Positions 26,935-37,210 of a stretch of DNA of 64,000 nt are shown here, piece by piece. Origin of the DNA: Chromatocurvus sp046260765 (GTDB lineage Bacteria; Pseudomonadota; Gammaproteobacteria; Pseudomonadales; Halieaceae); contig JBHEOO010000008.1 of the NCBI GenBank assembly GCA_046260765.1, positions 32,844 to 96,843 of the forward strand, given 5' to 3'. The notes below the pieces were generated by a model, which made no database searches, was not told the origin of the DNA, and saw only the letters and a list, made by a program, of their open reading frames with translations. Every line of letters begins with the position of its first letter. Position 1 is the first letter of the stretch. A program made the position numbers and the translations under genes.

Positions 26935-28481
26935 CTTTCTGGACCTATGAGGGTCCACCCCACGTTGGCGCCATCCGCATCGCTAACTCCATGCGGGGAG
27001 TGCACCTGTTGCTGCACTCCCCGCAAGGTGACACCTATGCCGATCTGCTGTTCACGATGATAGAACGCAACAATCACCGGCCACCGGTAACCTACACCAC
27101 CTTCCAGGCAAGAGACCTCGGCGGCAGCACGGCGGAACTGGTCACGGACACGCTGCGAAAAACCGTAGAGCGCTTCAAGCCGAGCCTGCTCATGGTCGGT
27201 GATTCCTGCACGGCCGAGATCATTCAGGATCAGCCGGGCGCACTTGCAGAGGGCGCGGGCCTGGATATTCCAGTGGTGCCACTGGAGATGCTGGCCTATG
27301 CCCGCAAGGAAAACTGGGGCGCCAGCGAGACCTTTTACAGCCTTGTGCGAGCTCTGCTGGTTCGCCAGGCTCCATCGGCAGACGCACAGCGCCCGGCGCG
27401 ACCGGAAGGCAAGCGGCCCAGCGTAAACCTGCTCGGACCCAGCTCTCTCGGCTTTCGCTGCCGCGACGACATCGTGGAGGTGCGCAAGCTGCTCGACACC
27501 ATTGGCGTCGACGTCAACGTCACGGCACCTCTGGGTGCCTCGCCGCAGGATCTGATGCGCATCCCGGAAGCCGATGCCAATGTCTGCCTTTACCCGGAAG
27601 TGGCCGACGCCGCCTGCTCATGGCTGCAACGCACCTTCAGGCAGCCGACCATCAAGACCGTGCCGATCGGTGTCGGCGCCACCGCCGACTTCCTTCAGGA
27701 GGTTGCCGATACGCTGCAGCTCGACATCAGCCCGCAGACCGCGGACGACGTATGCCGACTGCCCTGGTACTCGCGCTCTGTGGACTCCACCTATCTCACG
27801 GGCAAGCGAGTTTTCATTTTTGCCGACGCCACCCATGCGATCGCCGCTGCGCGCATTGCGCGCGATGAAATGGGTTTTGAAGTGGTGGGCCTGGGCACAT
27901 TCTCGCGAGAACAGGCAAGGGACGTGCGAGCTGCGGCAAAAGAATACGGCCTGGAAGCGCTGATTACCGATAACTACGCCGAGGTTGAAAAGGCCGCTAC
28001 CGAGCTGCAGCCTGAAATGCTCCTTGGCACACAGATGGAGCGGCATATTGCCAAGAAGCTCGGCATTGGCTGCGTGGTCATCTCAACGCCCGCACACGTG
28101 CAGGATTTCCCGGCGCGCTACTCCCCGCAGATGGGCTTCGAGGGCGCCAACGTCATTTTCGATACCTGGGTGCACCCCTTGATGATGGGGCTTGAAGAAC
28201 ACCTCCTGGCCATGTTCCGTGAGGATTTCGAGTTCAACGACAACGCGACACCCTCGCACCTGGCCTGTGTCGGCGGTACCGGACATCGGCCCGAGCTGGG
28301 CAGCACTGAAGAAAATGGTGTTGCCGTCTGGAACTCAGATGCAGAAAAAGAACTGAAAAAAATACCTTTCTTCGTGCGCGGCAAGGCGCGGCGCAATACC
28401 GAGCAGTATGCGGCAGAACGCGGTGTCGCAAGCATCAATGTGGAGACGCTTTATGAAGCCAAAGCCCATTACAGCCGCTGA
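26925..28481 (+). CDS. bchB: Light-independent protochlorophyllide reductase subunit B
   Basis: The 518-residue partner of BchN. The N-terminus (TFWTYEGPPHVGAIRIA) is diagnostic. Asp36 in PQGDTYADLLF matches the unusual aspartate ligand of the NB-cluster described for Rhodobacter BchB. A C-terminal domain contains PFFVRGKARRNTEQYA, the family end motif. Its last 29 bases overlap bchH. Confidence 0.96.
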   Translation: MELTFWTYEGPPHVGAIRIANSMRGVHLLLHSPQGDTYADLLFTMIERNNHRPPVTYTTFQARDLGGSTAELVTDTLRKTVERFKPSLLMVGDSCTAEIIQDQPGALAEGAGLDIPVVPLEMLAYARKENWGASETFYSLVRALLVRQAPSADAQRPARPEGKRPSVNLLGPSSLGFRCRDDIVEVRKLLDTIGVDVNVTAPLGASPQDLMRIPEADANVCLYPEVADAACSWLQRTFRQPTIKTVPIGVGATADFLQEVADTLQLDISPQTADDVCRLPWYSRSVDSTYLTGKRVFIFADATHAIAAARIARDEMGFEVVGLGTFSREQARDVRAAAKEYGLEALITDNYAEVEKAATELQPEMLLGTQMERHIAKKLGIGCVVISTPAHVQDFPARYSPQMGFEGANVIFDTWVHPLMMGLEEHLLAMFREDFEFNDNATPSHLACVGGTGHRPELGSTEENGVAVWNSDAEKELKKIPFFVRGKARRNTEQYAAERGVASINVETLYEAKAHYSR

Positions 28482-31400
28482 GACGACGCCTCTGAGCTTC
28501 GTCCTGGTTACGCTGGACAATCACGTCACCAGCAGCGTCGAGCGCGCGGCTGTCAACCTGTCTGAACAACTGCCAGGGGTCACTGTAAAGACTCATGCAG
28601 CCGCCGCCTGGGCCAGTGAGCCTGAAACGCTTCAGCGCTGCATCGATGATATCGCCACCGGCGACATCGTCGTGGTCACGATGATGTTCCTCGAAGAACA
28701 CATCAACGCCGTTCTTCCGGCACTGACCGAGCGCCAGCCAGACTGCGATGCCATGATCTGCTGCATGTCCGCAGCGGAGGTCATGAAGCTCACGCGCATG
28801 GGCAAGTTCACGATGGAAGGCGAAGCCAAGGGGCCGGTGGCGCTGCTCAAGCGCCTGCGCGGGAAGACGGGCAAGGCCAAGAGCAGCGCCGGCGCGCAGC
28901 AGCTTACCGTGCTGCGCCAGCTGCCGAAAATCCTGCGCTTCGTTCCCGGTACCGCGCAGGATGTCCGCGCCTACTTCCTGACACTGCAGTACTGGCTGGC
29001 AGGTTCGGAGCTCAATATACAGCGCATGATGGCGTTCCTGATTGATCGCTATGCCGCGGGAGATCGCAGCGCGCTTCAGGGAAGCGTGAAGACCGCCTCC
29101 CCCTTTGAGTATCCGGACACCGGCCTGTACGACCCGGACCTGAAGAAACGTATTACCGAAAAGCTCAGTGACCTGCCGCGACCCAAAGGCAAGGCACGCG
29201 GGACTGTTGGTCTGTTGATCATGCGATCCTACGCACTCGCCGGTAACACTCAGCACTATGACGCCATGATAGCCGGCCTTCGCAGCCGGAATTTCAATGT
29301 CATCACGGCCTTCGCCAGCGGGTTGGATGCACGACCTGCAGTTGAGAAATACTTCATTGCAGACGGTAAGCCGGTGATTGACGCTGTCGTTTCATTGACT
29401 GGCTTCTCACTGGTCGGCGGACCTGCATACAACGATTCACGCGCCGCCGAGGACATGCTGGCCACGCTCGACGTTCCCTATATTGCCGCGCATGCCCTGG
29501 AGTTTCAGAGCCTTGAACAGTGGGAAAAATCCGATCACGGCCTGATGCCCATCGAAGCAACCATGATGGTTGCCATTCCGGAACTGGATGGCGCAACGGG
29601 GCCATCCATTTTCGGTGGACGATCCGACAAGGCCGAAGAGAACAACCGCCATGACATGCGCGCTCACCCAGAGCGCATCGCCACGCTGGTCAACCGCGTC
29701 GACAAGCTGGTTGCGCTGCGCAAGACCAGCCACGCTGAACGCAAGGTTGCTCTGGTCATCTTCAATTTCCCACCGCATGCGGGCAACACCGGTACCGCGG
29801 CCAACCTGTCTGTTTTCCAGTCGCTGTTCAACACGATGCAGGCCATGCAGGCCCAGGGTTACAGCATAGACCTGCCGGCGGACGTCGACGCACTGCGCAG
29901 CGCCATTATCGAAGGCAATGCTGCACAGTACGGTGCCATGACCAACATCATGGCAACGGTCAGCGCGGATGACCACGTCGCCCGCGAGCCCTACCTCGAG
30001 GAAATCGAGTCTCAGTGGGGCCCTGCACCGGGTAAGGAACTGACCGACGGACGCTCCATTTTTATCATGGGTGCGCAGTTCGGCAACGTCATGGTTGGCG
30101 TACAGCCCGGCTTCGGCTACGAGGGAGACCCGATGCGCCTGCTGTTCGAGCGCGGCTTTGCGCCCACGCACGCGTTCTCGGCCTTCTACCGCTACTTGCG
30201 CGAGGACTTCGGCGCCAATTCCGTGCTGCACTTCGGCACCCACGGTGCCCTGGAGTTCATGCCAGGCAAACAGGCCGGCATGTCCGGCTCATGCTGGCCC
30301 GATCGTCTGATTTCCGATCTGCCTAACTTCTATCTGTACGCATCGAACAACCCGTCCGAAGGACTGATTGCCAAGCGTCGCTCCGCGGCCACCCTGATCA
30401 GCTACATGACCCCGCCGATCACCCAGTCCGACCTCTACCAGGGCATGCTTGAGGTCAAGGCCTCGATCGATCGCTGGCGCAGCCAGCAGGATCGCGGCAG
30501 CGTGGCGCGCGATGATCTTGCCTCGCTTATCCAGCTGCAGGCGAGTGAACTGGACCTTTGCCCGGCGGAACCGGTCTGGAATGAACACAGTGGCGACGAG
30601 ATAGAAGCACTGCGCCGCGAACTGCTCGAAGTCGAGCAGACGCTCATTCCGCACGGACTTCACGTCGTTGGCAAGCTGCCAGAGCGCGAAGAGAAACTCG
30701 ACCTCATCAAGTCGATTGCTCACGCAAGCCACGATCTGACGCTCAGCGACCTTGCCTGCGAGGGCTTCATCGATGGCGTGGACCCGGAAAAGCTGATGGC
30801 GGGCATTGACGCCGGCGAGCGCAGCGACGAAGAGTTGCTCGCCATGTGCCAGCAGCTCAGCCACACCGCAACGCTGCTGGATAATGATGGCGAGCTCGAC
30901 GCCATTCTGCACGCATTGGACGGCGGCTTCATCAGACCCGCCCCCGGCGGCGACCTTTTGCGGACGCCCGACGTACTGCCCACCGGCCGCAACGTTCACG
31001 GCTTTGACCCCTTCCGCCTGCCCAGCCAGTTCGCCATGCGCGACGCCCGGCGACAGACGAACAATCTGCTCGACCGCCATGCGGCGGAGGGCAACGGCCT
31101 GCCGGAATCCATTGCGCTGGTGCTCTGGGGCTCCGACAACCTGAAAAACGAGGGCGGGCCGATTGGCCAGGCCCTGGCCCTGCTCGGCGCGGAACCCCGC
31201 GTGGATGGCTACGGACGCATCTCCGGCGCCAACCTGATACCGCTGGAAGACCTCGGCAGACCGCGCATCGACGTGGTCATTACCCTGTCCGGCATCTTCC
31301 GCGACCTGCTGCCGCTGCAGACGCGCATGCTGGCAGAGGCCGCCTACCTGGCTGCAGCAGCGGACGAGCCGGAGGAGATGAATTTCGTGCGCAAGCATGC

Positions 31401-32181
31401 GCTGGCCCATCAGGCGGAGCACGGCGTGGATCTTGAGACTGCTGCACTGCGAGTGTTCAGCAACGCCGAGGGTGCCTACGGCTCCAACGTCAACCTGCTG
31501 ATCGACAACAGCCGCTGGGAAGATGAAGGCGAGCTCGCCGACACCTACACCCAGCGCAAGTGCTACGCCTACAGCCGCAGCGGCCAGGCAGCACCGCAGG
31601 CTGCACTGCTGAACGACATGCTCTCCACCGTGCAACTCGCCTACCAGAATCTCGACTCTGTCGAGGTGGGTATCACCACGGTAGATCATTACTTCGACAC
31701 CCTTGGCGGAATCAGCCGTGCGGTGAAGCGCTCGCGGGGCGAGGACGTGCCGGTCTACATCTCTGACCAGACCACCAGCAATGGCAAGGTCCGCACGCTG
31801 TCCGAGCAGGTCGCACTGGAAACGCGCACGCGGGTGCTGAATCCGAAGTGGTATGAGAGCGTCCTCGAACACGGCTTCGAAGGTGTGCGACAGATCGAAT
31901 CGCACGTCACCAACACGATGGGCTGGTCGGCCACCACGGGGCAGGTCGCTCCCTGGGTCTATCAGAAAATGTCCGAAACGTTCATTTTAGACGAGACCAT
32001 GCGCAAGCGTCTGGCAAAGCTCAACCCGGCCGCCTCCGTCAAAGTTGCCAACCGGCTGCTGGAAGCGCACGACCGTAAATACTGGAACCCTGACGAGGCC
32101 ACACTGGACGCGCTGCGCAAGGCGGGCGAGGATCTTGAAGACTGGTTAGAGGGTGTCACTGAAGAAGAGGTAGCAGCATGA
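28453..32181 (+). CDS. bchH: Magnesium chelatase subunit H
   Basis: The 1242-residue porphyrin-binding subunit of Mg-chelatase, which with BchI and BchD inserts Mg into protoporphyrin IX and commits it to bacteriochlorophyll. The CobN/Mg-chelatase domain is visible throughout, for example FGTHGALEFMPGKQAGMSG, YLYASNNPSEG and IVLWGSDNLKNEGG-like (ALVLWGSDNLKNEGG) segments. The start MKPKPITAAE was chosen for its GGAGA site and family N-terminus; a longer frame begins inside bchB. Confidence 0.95.
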   Translation: MKPKPITAAETTPLSFVLVTLDNHVTSSVERAAVNLSEQLPGVTVKTHAAAAWASEPETLQRCIDDIATGDIVVVTMMFLEEHINAVLPALTERQPDCDAMICCMSAAEVMKLTRMGKFTMEGEAKGPVALLKRLRGKTGKAKSSAGAQQLTVLRQLPKILRFVPGTAQDVRAYFLTLQYWLAGSELNIQRMMAFLIDRYAAGDRSALQGSVKTASPFEYPDTGLYDPDLKKRITEKLSDLPRPKGKARGTVGLLIMRSYALAGNTQHYDAMIAGLRSRNFNVITAFASGLDARPAVEKYFIADGKPVIDAVVSLTGFSLVGGPAYNDSRAAEDMLATLDVPYIAAHALEFQSLEQWEKSDHGLMPIEATMMVAIPELDGATGPSIFGGRSDKAEENNRHDMRAHPERIATLVNRVDKLVALRKTSHAERKVALVIFNFPPHAGNTGTAANLSVFQSLFNTMQAMQAQGYSIDLPADVDALRSAIIEGNAAQYGAMTNIMATVSADDHVAREPYLEEIESQWGPAPGKELTDGRSIFIMGAQFGNVMVGVQPGFGYEGDPMRLLFERGFAPTHAFSAFYRYLREDFGANSVLHFGTHGALEFMPGKQAGMSGSCWPDRLISDLPNFYLYASNNPSEGLIAKRRSAATLISYMTPPITQSDLYQGMLEVKASIDRWRSQQDRGSVARDDLASLIQLQASELDLCPAEPVWNEHSGDEIEALRRELLEVEQTLIPHGLHVVGKLPEREEKLDLIKSIAHASHDLTLSDLACEGFIDGVDPEKLMAGIDAGERSDEELLAMCQQLSHTATLLDNDGELDAILHALDGGFIRPAPGGDLLRTPDVLPTGRNVHGFDPFRLPSQFAMRDARRQTNNLLDRHAAEGNGLPESIALVLWGSDNLKNEGGPIGQALALLGAEPRVDGYGRISGANLIPLEDLGRPRIDVVITLSGIFRDLLPLQTRMLAEAAYLAAAADEPEEMNFVRKHALAHQAEHGVDLETAALRVFSNAEGAYGSNVNLLIDNSRWEDEGELADTYTQRKCYAYSRSGQAAPQAALLNDMLSTVQLAYQNLDSVEVGITTVDHYFDTLGGISRAVKRSRGEDVPVYISDQTTSNGKVRTLSEQVALETRTRVLNPKWYESVLEHGFEGVRQIESHVTNTMGWSATTGQVAPWVYQKMSETFILDETMRKRLAKLNPAASVKVANRLLEAHDRKYWNPDEATLDALRKAGEDLEDWLEGVTEEEVAA

Positions 32182-33095
32182 GTTTAAGTAATAGCATCCC
32201 GGTACAGCTGGTCGATCCATCACCGATTGCACCACCGGATGGCGAGGGTAGCGAACAGGTACACCTCGACCCCGAAATCGACCTCGGTAAGGCCAAGGTC
32301 TTCGCCATTTACGGCAAAGGCGGTATTGGCAAGTCGACGACCTCATCCAACCTGTCGGTGGCGTTCTCGAAGCTGGGCAAGCGCGTTATCCAGATCGGCT
32401 GCGATCCGAAGCACGACTCGACCTTCACCCTGACCAAGTGCCTCAAGCCAACAGTGATTGACGCGCTGGAAGCGGTGGATTTCCACGCCGAAGAGCTGCG
32501 GATCGAGGATTTTGTCTTCGAGGGCTACAACGGCGTGATGTGCGTTGAGGCCGGTGGCCCTCCCGCGGGCACGGGTTGCGGCGGCTACGTCGTGGGCCAG
32601 ACCGTCAAGCTTTTAAAGCAGTTCCACCTGCTGGAAGATACGGACATCGTGATCTTCGATGTTCTCGGCGATGTGGTCTGCGGCGGCTTTGCCTCACCCC
32701 TGCAGCACGCAGAGCGCGCACTGGTGGTCACCGCCAATGACTTTGACTCCATTTTCGCCATGAACCGTATCGCCACGGCCATTGAAGCCAAGGCCAAGAA
32801 TTACGGCGTGCGATTCGGCGGCGTTATCGCTAACCGTAGCGCGAAAACAGATGAAATCGACCGCTTCAACGCGCAGGTAGGTTTCAATCGCATTGCGCAC
32901 TTCCCCGATCTCGACATTATCCGACGCAGTCGCCTGAAAAAATCGACCCTGTTCGAGATGGAAAGCTGCGAGGGGCTTGAAGCGGTGCAGGAAGAGTACA
33001 TGAGCCTGGCCCGCAACCTCATGGATGGCCGTGAGCCGACACCGATCACCCCGATGAAAGACCGGGACCTCTTTGATTTTCTGGGATTCGACTGA
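32178..33095 (+). CDS. bchL: Light-independent protochlorophyllide reductase iron-sulfur ATP-binding protein
   Basis: A 305-residue NifH-like protein that passes electrons to BchNB with ATP hydrolysis. Walker A is YGKGGIGKSTT near residue 43. The two Cys ligands that share the [4Fe-4S] cluster across the dimer are in PPAGTGCGGYVV and VLGDVVCGGFASPL. It overlaps bchH by four bases and bchM by one. Confidence 0.96.
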   Translation: MSLSNSIPVQLVDPSPIAPPDGEGSEQVHLDPEIDLGKAKVFAIYGKGGIGKSTTSSNLSVAFSKLGKRVIQIGCDPKHDSTFTLTKCLKPTVIDALEAVDFHAEELRIEDFVFEGYNGVMCVEAGGPPAGTGCGGYVVGQTVKLLKQFHLLEDTDIVIFDVLGDVVCGGFASPLQHAERALVVTANDFDSIFAMNRIATAIEAKAKNYGVRFGGVIANRSAKTDEIDRFNAQVGFNRIAHFPDLDIIRRSRLKKSTLFEMESCEGLEAVQEEYMSLARNLMDGREPTPITPMKDRDLFDFLGFD

Positions 33096-33796
33096 TGAGC
33101 GAAAACACTTACGAAGAGCGCCGCTCGGAGATCGAAACCTACTTCGATCGCACCGCTGCGGACGCCTGGTCACGACTGACCTCCGACGCTCCGGTCAGCC
33201 GCATCCGGCAGACCGTGCGCGCGGGTCGCGACGAGATGCGCAACACCCTGCTCAGCTGGTTGCCTGAGGATCTACGTGGGCTGCGTGTTCTCGACGCCGG
33301 CTGCGGCACCGGCGCCCTGTCGGTGGAGGCTGCCCAGCGCGGGGCCCAGGTGGTTGCTATAGATCTGTCACCAACCCTGGTTCAACTGGCAACAGAGCGA
33401 GTACCGACGGACCTGGGCGACGGCAGCATAGATTTCCGGGTCGGCGATATGTCTGAGCTGGACTTGAATGACTTCGATCACGCCGTGGCTATGGACTCTG
33501 TCATCCACTACAACGCAAATGACGCCGTCAATGTACTGACTCAGCTGGCCTCAAAAGTGTCAACCAGTATTGTTTTCACCTTTGCGCCACGCACGCCGCT
33601 GCTGTCCGTTCTACACGCGGTCGGATCACTGTTTCCGCGCGGAGACAGGGCACCTTCCATTGAACCTATAGGCGAGGAAAAACTGTTCAGGCAGCTGGAC
33701 TCGGCAGCGTCTCTTCGCGCGTGGCAACGTGGCCGGGGGCATCGGGTGAAAAGTGGTTTCTACACGTCTCAGGCGTGTGAGCTACGGCGGAAATAG
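33095..33796 (+). CDS. bchM: Mg-protoporphyrin IX methyltransferase
   Basis: A 233-residue SAM-dependent O-methyltransferase that esterifies the C13 propionate of Mg-protoporphyrin IX, giving the AcsF substrate. The SAM motif is VLDAGCGTGALSVEAAQRGA near residue 66. N-terminal YFDRTAADAWSRLTSD is typical. The ATG shares its A with the bchL stop. Confidence 0.95.
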   Translation: MSENTYEERRSEIETYFDRTAADAWSRLTSDAPVSRIRQTVRAGRDEMRNTLLSWLPEDLRGLRVLDAGCGTGALSVEAAQRGAQVVAIDLSPTLVQLATERVPTDLGDGSIDFRVGDMSELDLNDFDHAVAMDSVIHYNANDAVNVLTQLASKVSTSIVFTFAPRTPLLSVLHAVGSLFPRGDRAPSIEPIGEEKLFRQLDSAASLRAWQRGRGHRVKSGFYTSQACELRRK

Positions 33797-33805
33797 GACG
33801 GTAGA

Positions 33806-35233
33806 ATGAAGCGCTCTGTTGCATTTACCCAGGCGTTTATGGCGCGAGTCGGTACTCGCTGGCTGCCCTTTGCAGATGCCGTCACAGAGGATCTTCCCCT
33901 GGGACGGTTGCTTCGACTGTCGCTGTTCCAGGTTTCCGTCGGCATGGCGTTTGTCTTACTCAACGGCACCCTGAATCGGGTGCTGGTACTGGAACTAGGC
34001 CAGGCCGCCTGGCTGGTTTCACTCATGGTATCCCTGCCGCTGCTGTTTGCGCCAATGCGCGCATTGATCGGCTTTCGCAGCGATCACCATCGATCTGCTC
34101 TCGGCTGGCGCCGGGTGCCCTACATCTGGCTCGGTACGCTGGCGCAGTTCGGTGGTCTGGCGATCATGCCCTTCGCCCTGCTGGTTCTGGCCGAGCCGTT
34201 CCAGGGACCCTCCTGGGTCGGACCGGCAGCTGCTGGTCTCGCGTTCCTTCTCGTCGGTGCGGGCATGCACACGACGCAGACAGCAGGGCTGGCGCTGGCG
34301 ACCGATCTTGGCACCGAAAAGACCCGCCCGCGCGTCGTGGCGATGATGTACGTGATGCTCCTGGTCGGCATGATCGGCAGCTCCTTCATATTTGCACTGC
34401 TGCTTGCAGATTTCAGCCAGCTGCGACTGATTCAGGTTATCCAGGGTGCGGCAGCGCTGACGGCTCTCCTCAATGCCATCGCCCTGTGGAAGCAGGAGCC
34501 ACGCAACCCGGCGCGCAACCGGGAGGCACCCAGGCCTCCTTTCGCTGTGGCCTGGTCACAGTTCCGGCAGCAGGGGCGCACGATGCGCCTGCTGGTTGCC
34601 GTTGGACTGGGCAGCGCCGGCTTCGCCATGCAGGACATTCTGCTTGAACCCTACGGGGGCGAAGTGCTCGGTCTGTCAGTCAGCGCCACCACGGGGCTGA
34701 CGGCCATTTTTGCCCTCGGCATGCTCGCCGCATTCATTATTGCGTCGCGCCAGCTGAGCGAGGGTGCGGACCCCATTCGCCTGTCCGCCTATGGTGCCGT
34801 GGCCGGTGTTTTCGCGTTCGCAGCGGTCATCATGGCTGCGCCGCTGGACTCGGCCATGCTGTTCCGCAGCGGCGCCCTGGTTATCGGCTTTGGCAATGGA
34901 TTGTTCGCGGTCGGCACGCTGACGGCGGCCATGAATCTTGGTGAAAAGGGCGGTGCCGGCATGGCTCTCGGGGCCTGGGGCGCGGTACAGGCTACCGCGA
35001 CCGGCCTCGCCATTGCGGCGGGCGGCGCCATACGTGACATCGTCACGCATATGGCTGACGCAGGTACGCTGGGGGTTGCCCTGAGCGGCCCGGCAACCGG
35101 CTATGGCGCCGTCTATCATCTTGAAATCGCGGTGTTGTTTGCCGCACTGATCACCATCGGCCCGCTCGTGCGCGGCCCTGGCGAGCTGGCGGTAACACAG
35201 CCGGCATTTTATCTAGCGGAGTTTCCCGAATGA
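33806..35233 (+). CDS. lhaA: LH1 assembly protein LhaA (BCD-family MFS)
   Basis: A 475-residue polytopic protein of the PucC/LhaA/Bch2 family, placed between bchM and puhA as in other purple bacteria. Family motifs are LPLGRLLRLSLFQVSVGMAFVLLNGTLNRVL (about residues 31-61), GFRSDHHRSALGWRRVPYIWLG and MQDILLEPYGGEVLGLSV. It is thought to aid assembly of the LH1 antenna. Confidence 0.93.
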   Translation: MKRSVAFTQAFMARVGTRWLPFADAVTEDLPLGRLLRLSLFQVSVGMAFVLLNGTLNRVLVLELGQAAWLVSLMVSLPLLFAPMRALIGFRSDHHRSALGWRRVPYIWLGTLAQFGGLAIMPFALLVLAEPFQGPSWVGPAAAGLAFLLVGAGMHTTQTAGLALATDLGTEKTRPRVVAMMYVMLLVGMIGSSFIFALLLADFSQLRLIQVIQGAAALTALLNAIALWKQEPRNPARNREAPRPPFAVAWSQFRQQGRTMRLLVAVGLGSAGFAMQDILLEPYGGEVLGLSVSATTGLTAIFALGMLAAFIIASRQLSEGADPIRLSAYGAVAGVFAFAAVIMAAPLDSAMLFRSGALVIGFGNGLFAVGTLTAAMNLGEKGGAGMALGAWGAVQATATGLAIAAGGAIRDIVTHMADAGTLGVALSGPATGYGAVYHLEIAVLFAALITIGPLVRGPGELAVTQPAFYLAEFPE

Positions 35234-35258
35234 CAAGAGTCCAACTGGAGGTCTCGAT

Positions 35259-36083
35259 ATGACAGGTGCAATCACTGGCTACATTGACGTAGCCCAACTG
35301 GCGCTGTATGCGTTCTGGCTGTTTTTCCTGGTCCTGGTGCTTTACCTGCACCGGGAGGGTAAACGCGAGGGCTACCCACTGCTCACTGAACCCCACCGCA
35401 ATGTGCGCGTGGTTGGTTTTCCGGATCTGCCGGACACCAAGCAGTACCTGATGCCGCACGGCGCAGATTCCGTGCTGGCACCGCGTCAGGATCCAGCGGA
35501 ATATGAAGTCGCGGCGAGGCCACTGGACAGTAACTTCGGCTCTGCGCTGCACCCCACCGGCGACCCGATGCGCGATGGCGTTGGTCCGGCAGCCTGGGCG
35601 ATACGTCCACAGTTTCCCGACTTTACCATCGAGGGCGAGCCCAAGATTGTTCCCATGCGGGTAGCAACGGATTTCGCCGTCAACGAGAATGACCCTGACC
35701 CACGCGGCAAGGCTGTCTTCGGTCTCGATGGTGAGAAGGCTGGCGAAGTCGTCGATCTCTGGGTGGATCGCGCCGAGCCGCAGGTTCGCTACCTGGAAGT
35801 CGCCTGCACGGGCTTTCACACCAGCACAGCGGATAATGAAGGTTTCGAGGCCAGCACCGAGGCACCGGCGCCGCGTAGGGTTTTGCTGCCCATCACGCTG
35901 GCACGCGTCAGCGGCAAAGACGGTACGGTACGGGTACGCTCCATAAAGGCGGAGCACTTTGCCCACGTCCCGACGCTGGCAAATCCCGACCAGATTACCC
36001 TGCAGGAAGAGGATCAGGTCTGCGCCTACTACGGAGGAGGTACCCTTTACGCAACGGCTGAGCGCACGGAGCCAATGATATGA
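35259..36083 (+). CDS. puhA: Photosynthetic reaction centre H subunit
   Basis: A 274-residue protein with one N-terminal membrane helix (about residues 11-31) and a large cytoplasmic domain that caps the L and M subunits and guides protons to QB. Conserved segments include YLHREGKREGYPL, the GPAAWAIRPQFPD region, and DLWVDRAEPQVRYLEV. A GGAGG site precedes the ATG. Confidence 0.96.
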   Translation: MTGAITGYIDVAQLALYAFWLFFLVLVLYLHREGKREGYPLLTEPHRNVRVVGFPDLPDTKQYLMPHGADSVLAPRQDPAEYEVAARPLDSNFGSALHPTGDPMRDGVGPAAWAIRPQFPDFTIEGEPKIVPMRVATDFAVNENDPDPRGKAVFGLDGEKAGEVVDLWVDRAEPQVRYLEVACTGFHTSTADNEGFEASTEAPAPRRVLLPITLARVSGKDGTVRVRSIKAEHFAHVPTLANPDQITLQEEDQVCAYYGGGTLYATAERTEPMI

Positions 36084-36748
36084 ACGAGTATGAAATCGAA
36101 CCGGTAAAAGGCCTGCCGGAGGACCTCCCGGCAGACGAGCACATGACCTGGCAGGGCTCTCCCCACTGGTGGAGCATGGCCCGCAGAACCTTCAGGGTTC
36201 AGCAGTTTGGACTCTACTTTGCCGCCCTGATCGGCGTGCACCAGGTCTTTTACTATAGTAGCGGCGGCGATATCGCCGGCGGCATAGTAAGCCTGGCATG
36301 GCAGTCCGGACTGGCTCTGTTTACCCTTGGCATCCTCACCGGGCTCGCGTGGCTGTTCGCACGCAGCACGATCTATACGATGACCAACAAGCGCGTCGTC
36401 TTGCGCTTTGGGGTGGCGATACCCATGATGATCAACCTGCCTTTCGACCGTATGCATTCAGCGGACCTGCGTGCCTTCGATGATGGTAGCGGGGATATCG
36501 CCCTGCGCCTGGAGGACGGTGAGCGCATTTCCTACTGGGCGCTGTGGCCCCATGCACGCCCGTGGAATATGTCGCCCGTTGTACCGATGCTGCGCAATGT
36601 GCCTGACGCTACCCGGGTTGCCGGAGAGCTCGCTACTGCTGTCGCAGCACACCGCAAGGACGTTCGCACCAACTCCGCCGTCAGCGCCAATAGGCCGCCG
36701 CAAGAGTCGGGCGCTCGCGATCTGGAACAGGCGGGAGCGCTGGCGTGA
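36080..36748 (+). CDS. puhB: Photosynthetic complex assembly protein PuhB
   Basis: A 222-residue membrane protein with PH-like (bPH2) content. The N-terminal LPADEHMTWQGSPHWWSMARRTF is a family hallmark and two or three membrane helices follow. In Rhodobacter PuhB assists reaction-centre assembly. Overlaps puhA and puhC (ATGA-type junctions). Confidence 0.92.
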   Translation: MNEYEIEPVKGLPEDLPADEHMTWQGSPHWWSMARRTFRVQQFGLYFAALIGVHQVFYYSSGGDIAGGIVSLAWQSGLALFTLGILTGLAWLFARSTIYTMTNKRVVLRFGVAIPMMINLPFDRMHSADLRAFDDGSGDIALRLEDGERISYWALWPHARPWNMSPVVPMLRNVPDATRVAGELATAVAAHRKDVRTNSAVSANRPPQESGARDLEQAGALA

Positions 36749-37200
36749 GCCCACTGCATTGGTCACTGAACCGCTGGCTGGCTGTGCTGGTCGGCGCCAT
36801 TGTCATCATGACAGTGGCAACGGTGGCCGCAATGCGTCTGTCCGGCTTCGCGCCGGAAACAAAAGTGGATAGCGAAGTGGTACACGAAGTCGCTCTGCGT
36901 TTTGTCGATGTCGGTGGAGGCGAAGTGCACGTGTACGAACAGAGCACCGAAAGCCACGTCGCCACGCTTGAGCCCGCGCAGGACAGTTTCATTCGCGGCG
37001 TCATGCGTGGCATGGCGCGCGAGCGTCGCAGTCGCGATATCGACATGCGGCCGCCCTTTCGACTCATTTCCTACGCAGATGGCAACATAGTAATAGAGGA
37101 TCCTTCCGTGGGAACGTATATAAATCTGGTGGCATTTGGTCCCACCAACATCGGCTCCTTCAACGCGTTGTTGAACAAAGCCGTCGCAGCCACACGATAG
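36745..37200 (+). CDS. puhC: Photosynthetic complex assembly protein PuhC
   Basis: A 151-residue protein with one N-terminal membrane helix (about residues 12-33) and a soluble domain with LRFVDVGGGEVHVYE and FRLISYADGNIVIEDPSVG, typical of PuhC. It is required for normal levels of the RC-LH1 complex in Rhodobacter. The start overlaps the puhB stop. Confidence 0.92.
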   Translation: MSPLHWSLNRWLAVLVGAIVIMTVATVAAMRLSGFAPETKVDSEVVHEVALRFVDVGGGEVHVYEQSTESHVATLEPAQDSFIRGVMRGMARERRSRDIDMRPPFRLISYADGNIVIEDPSVGTYINLVAFGPTNIGSFNALLNKAVAATR

Positions 37201-37210
37201 CGACCGGTCG

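Noticed and set aside
30289..31905. A 538-codon open frame antisense to bchH
   Set aside because: It lies wholly inside bchH on the other strand; high-GC coding DNA gives long shadow frames, and the product matches no family.
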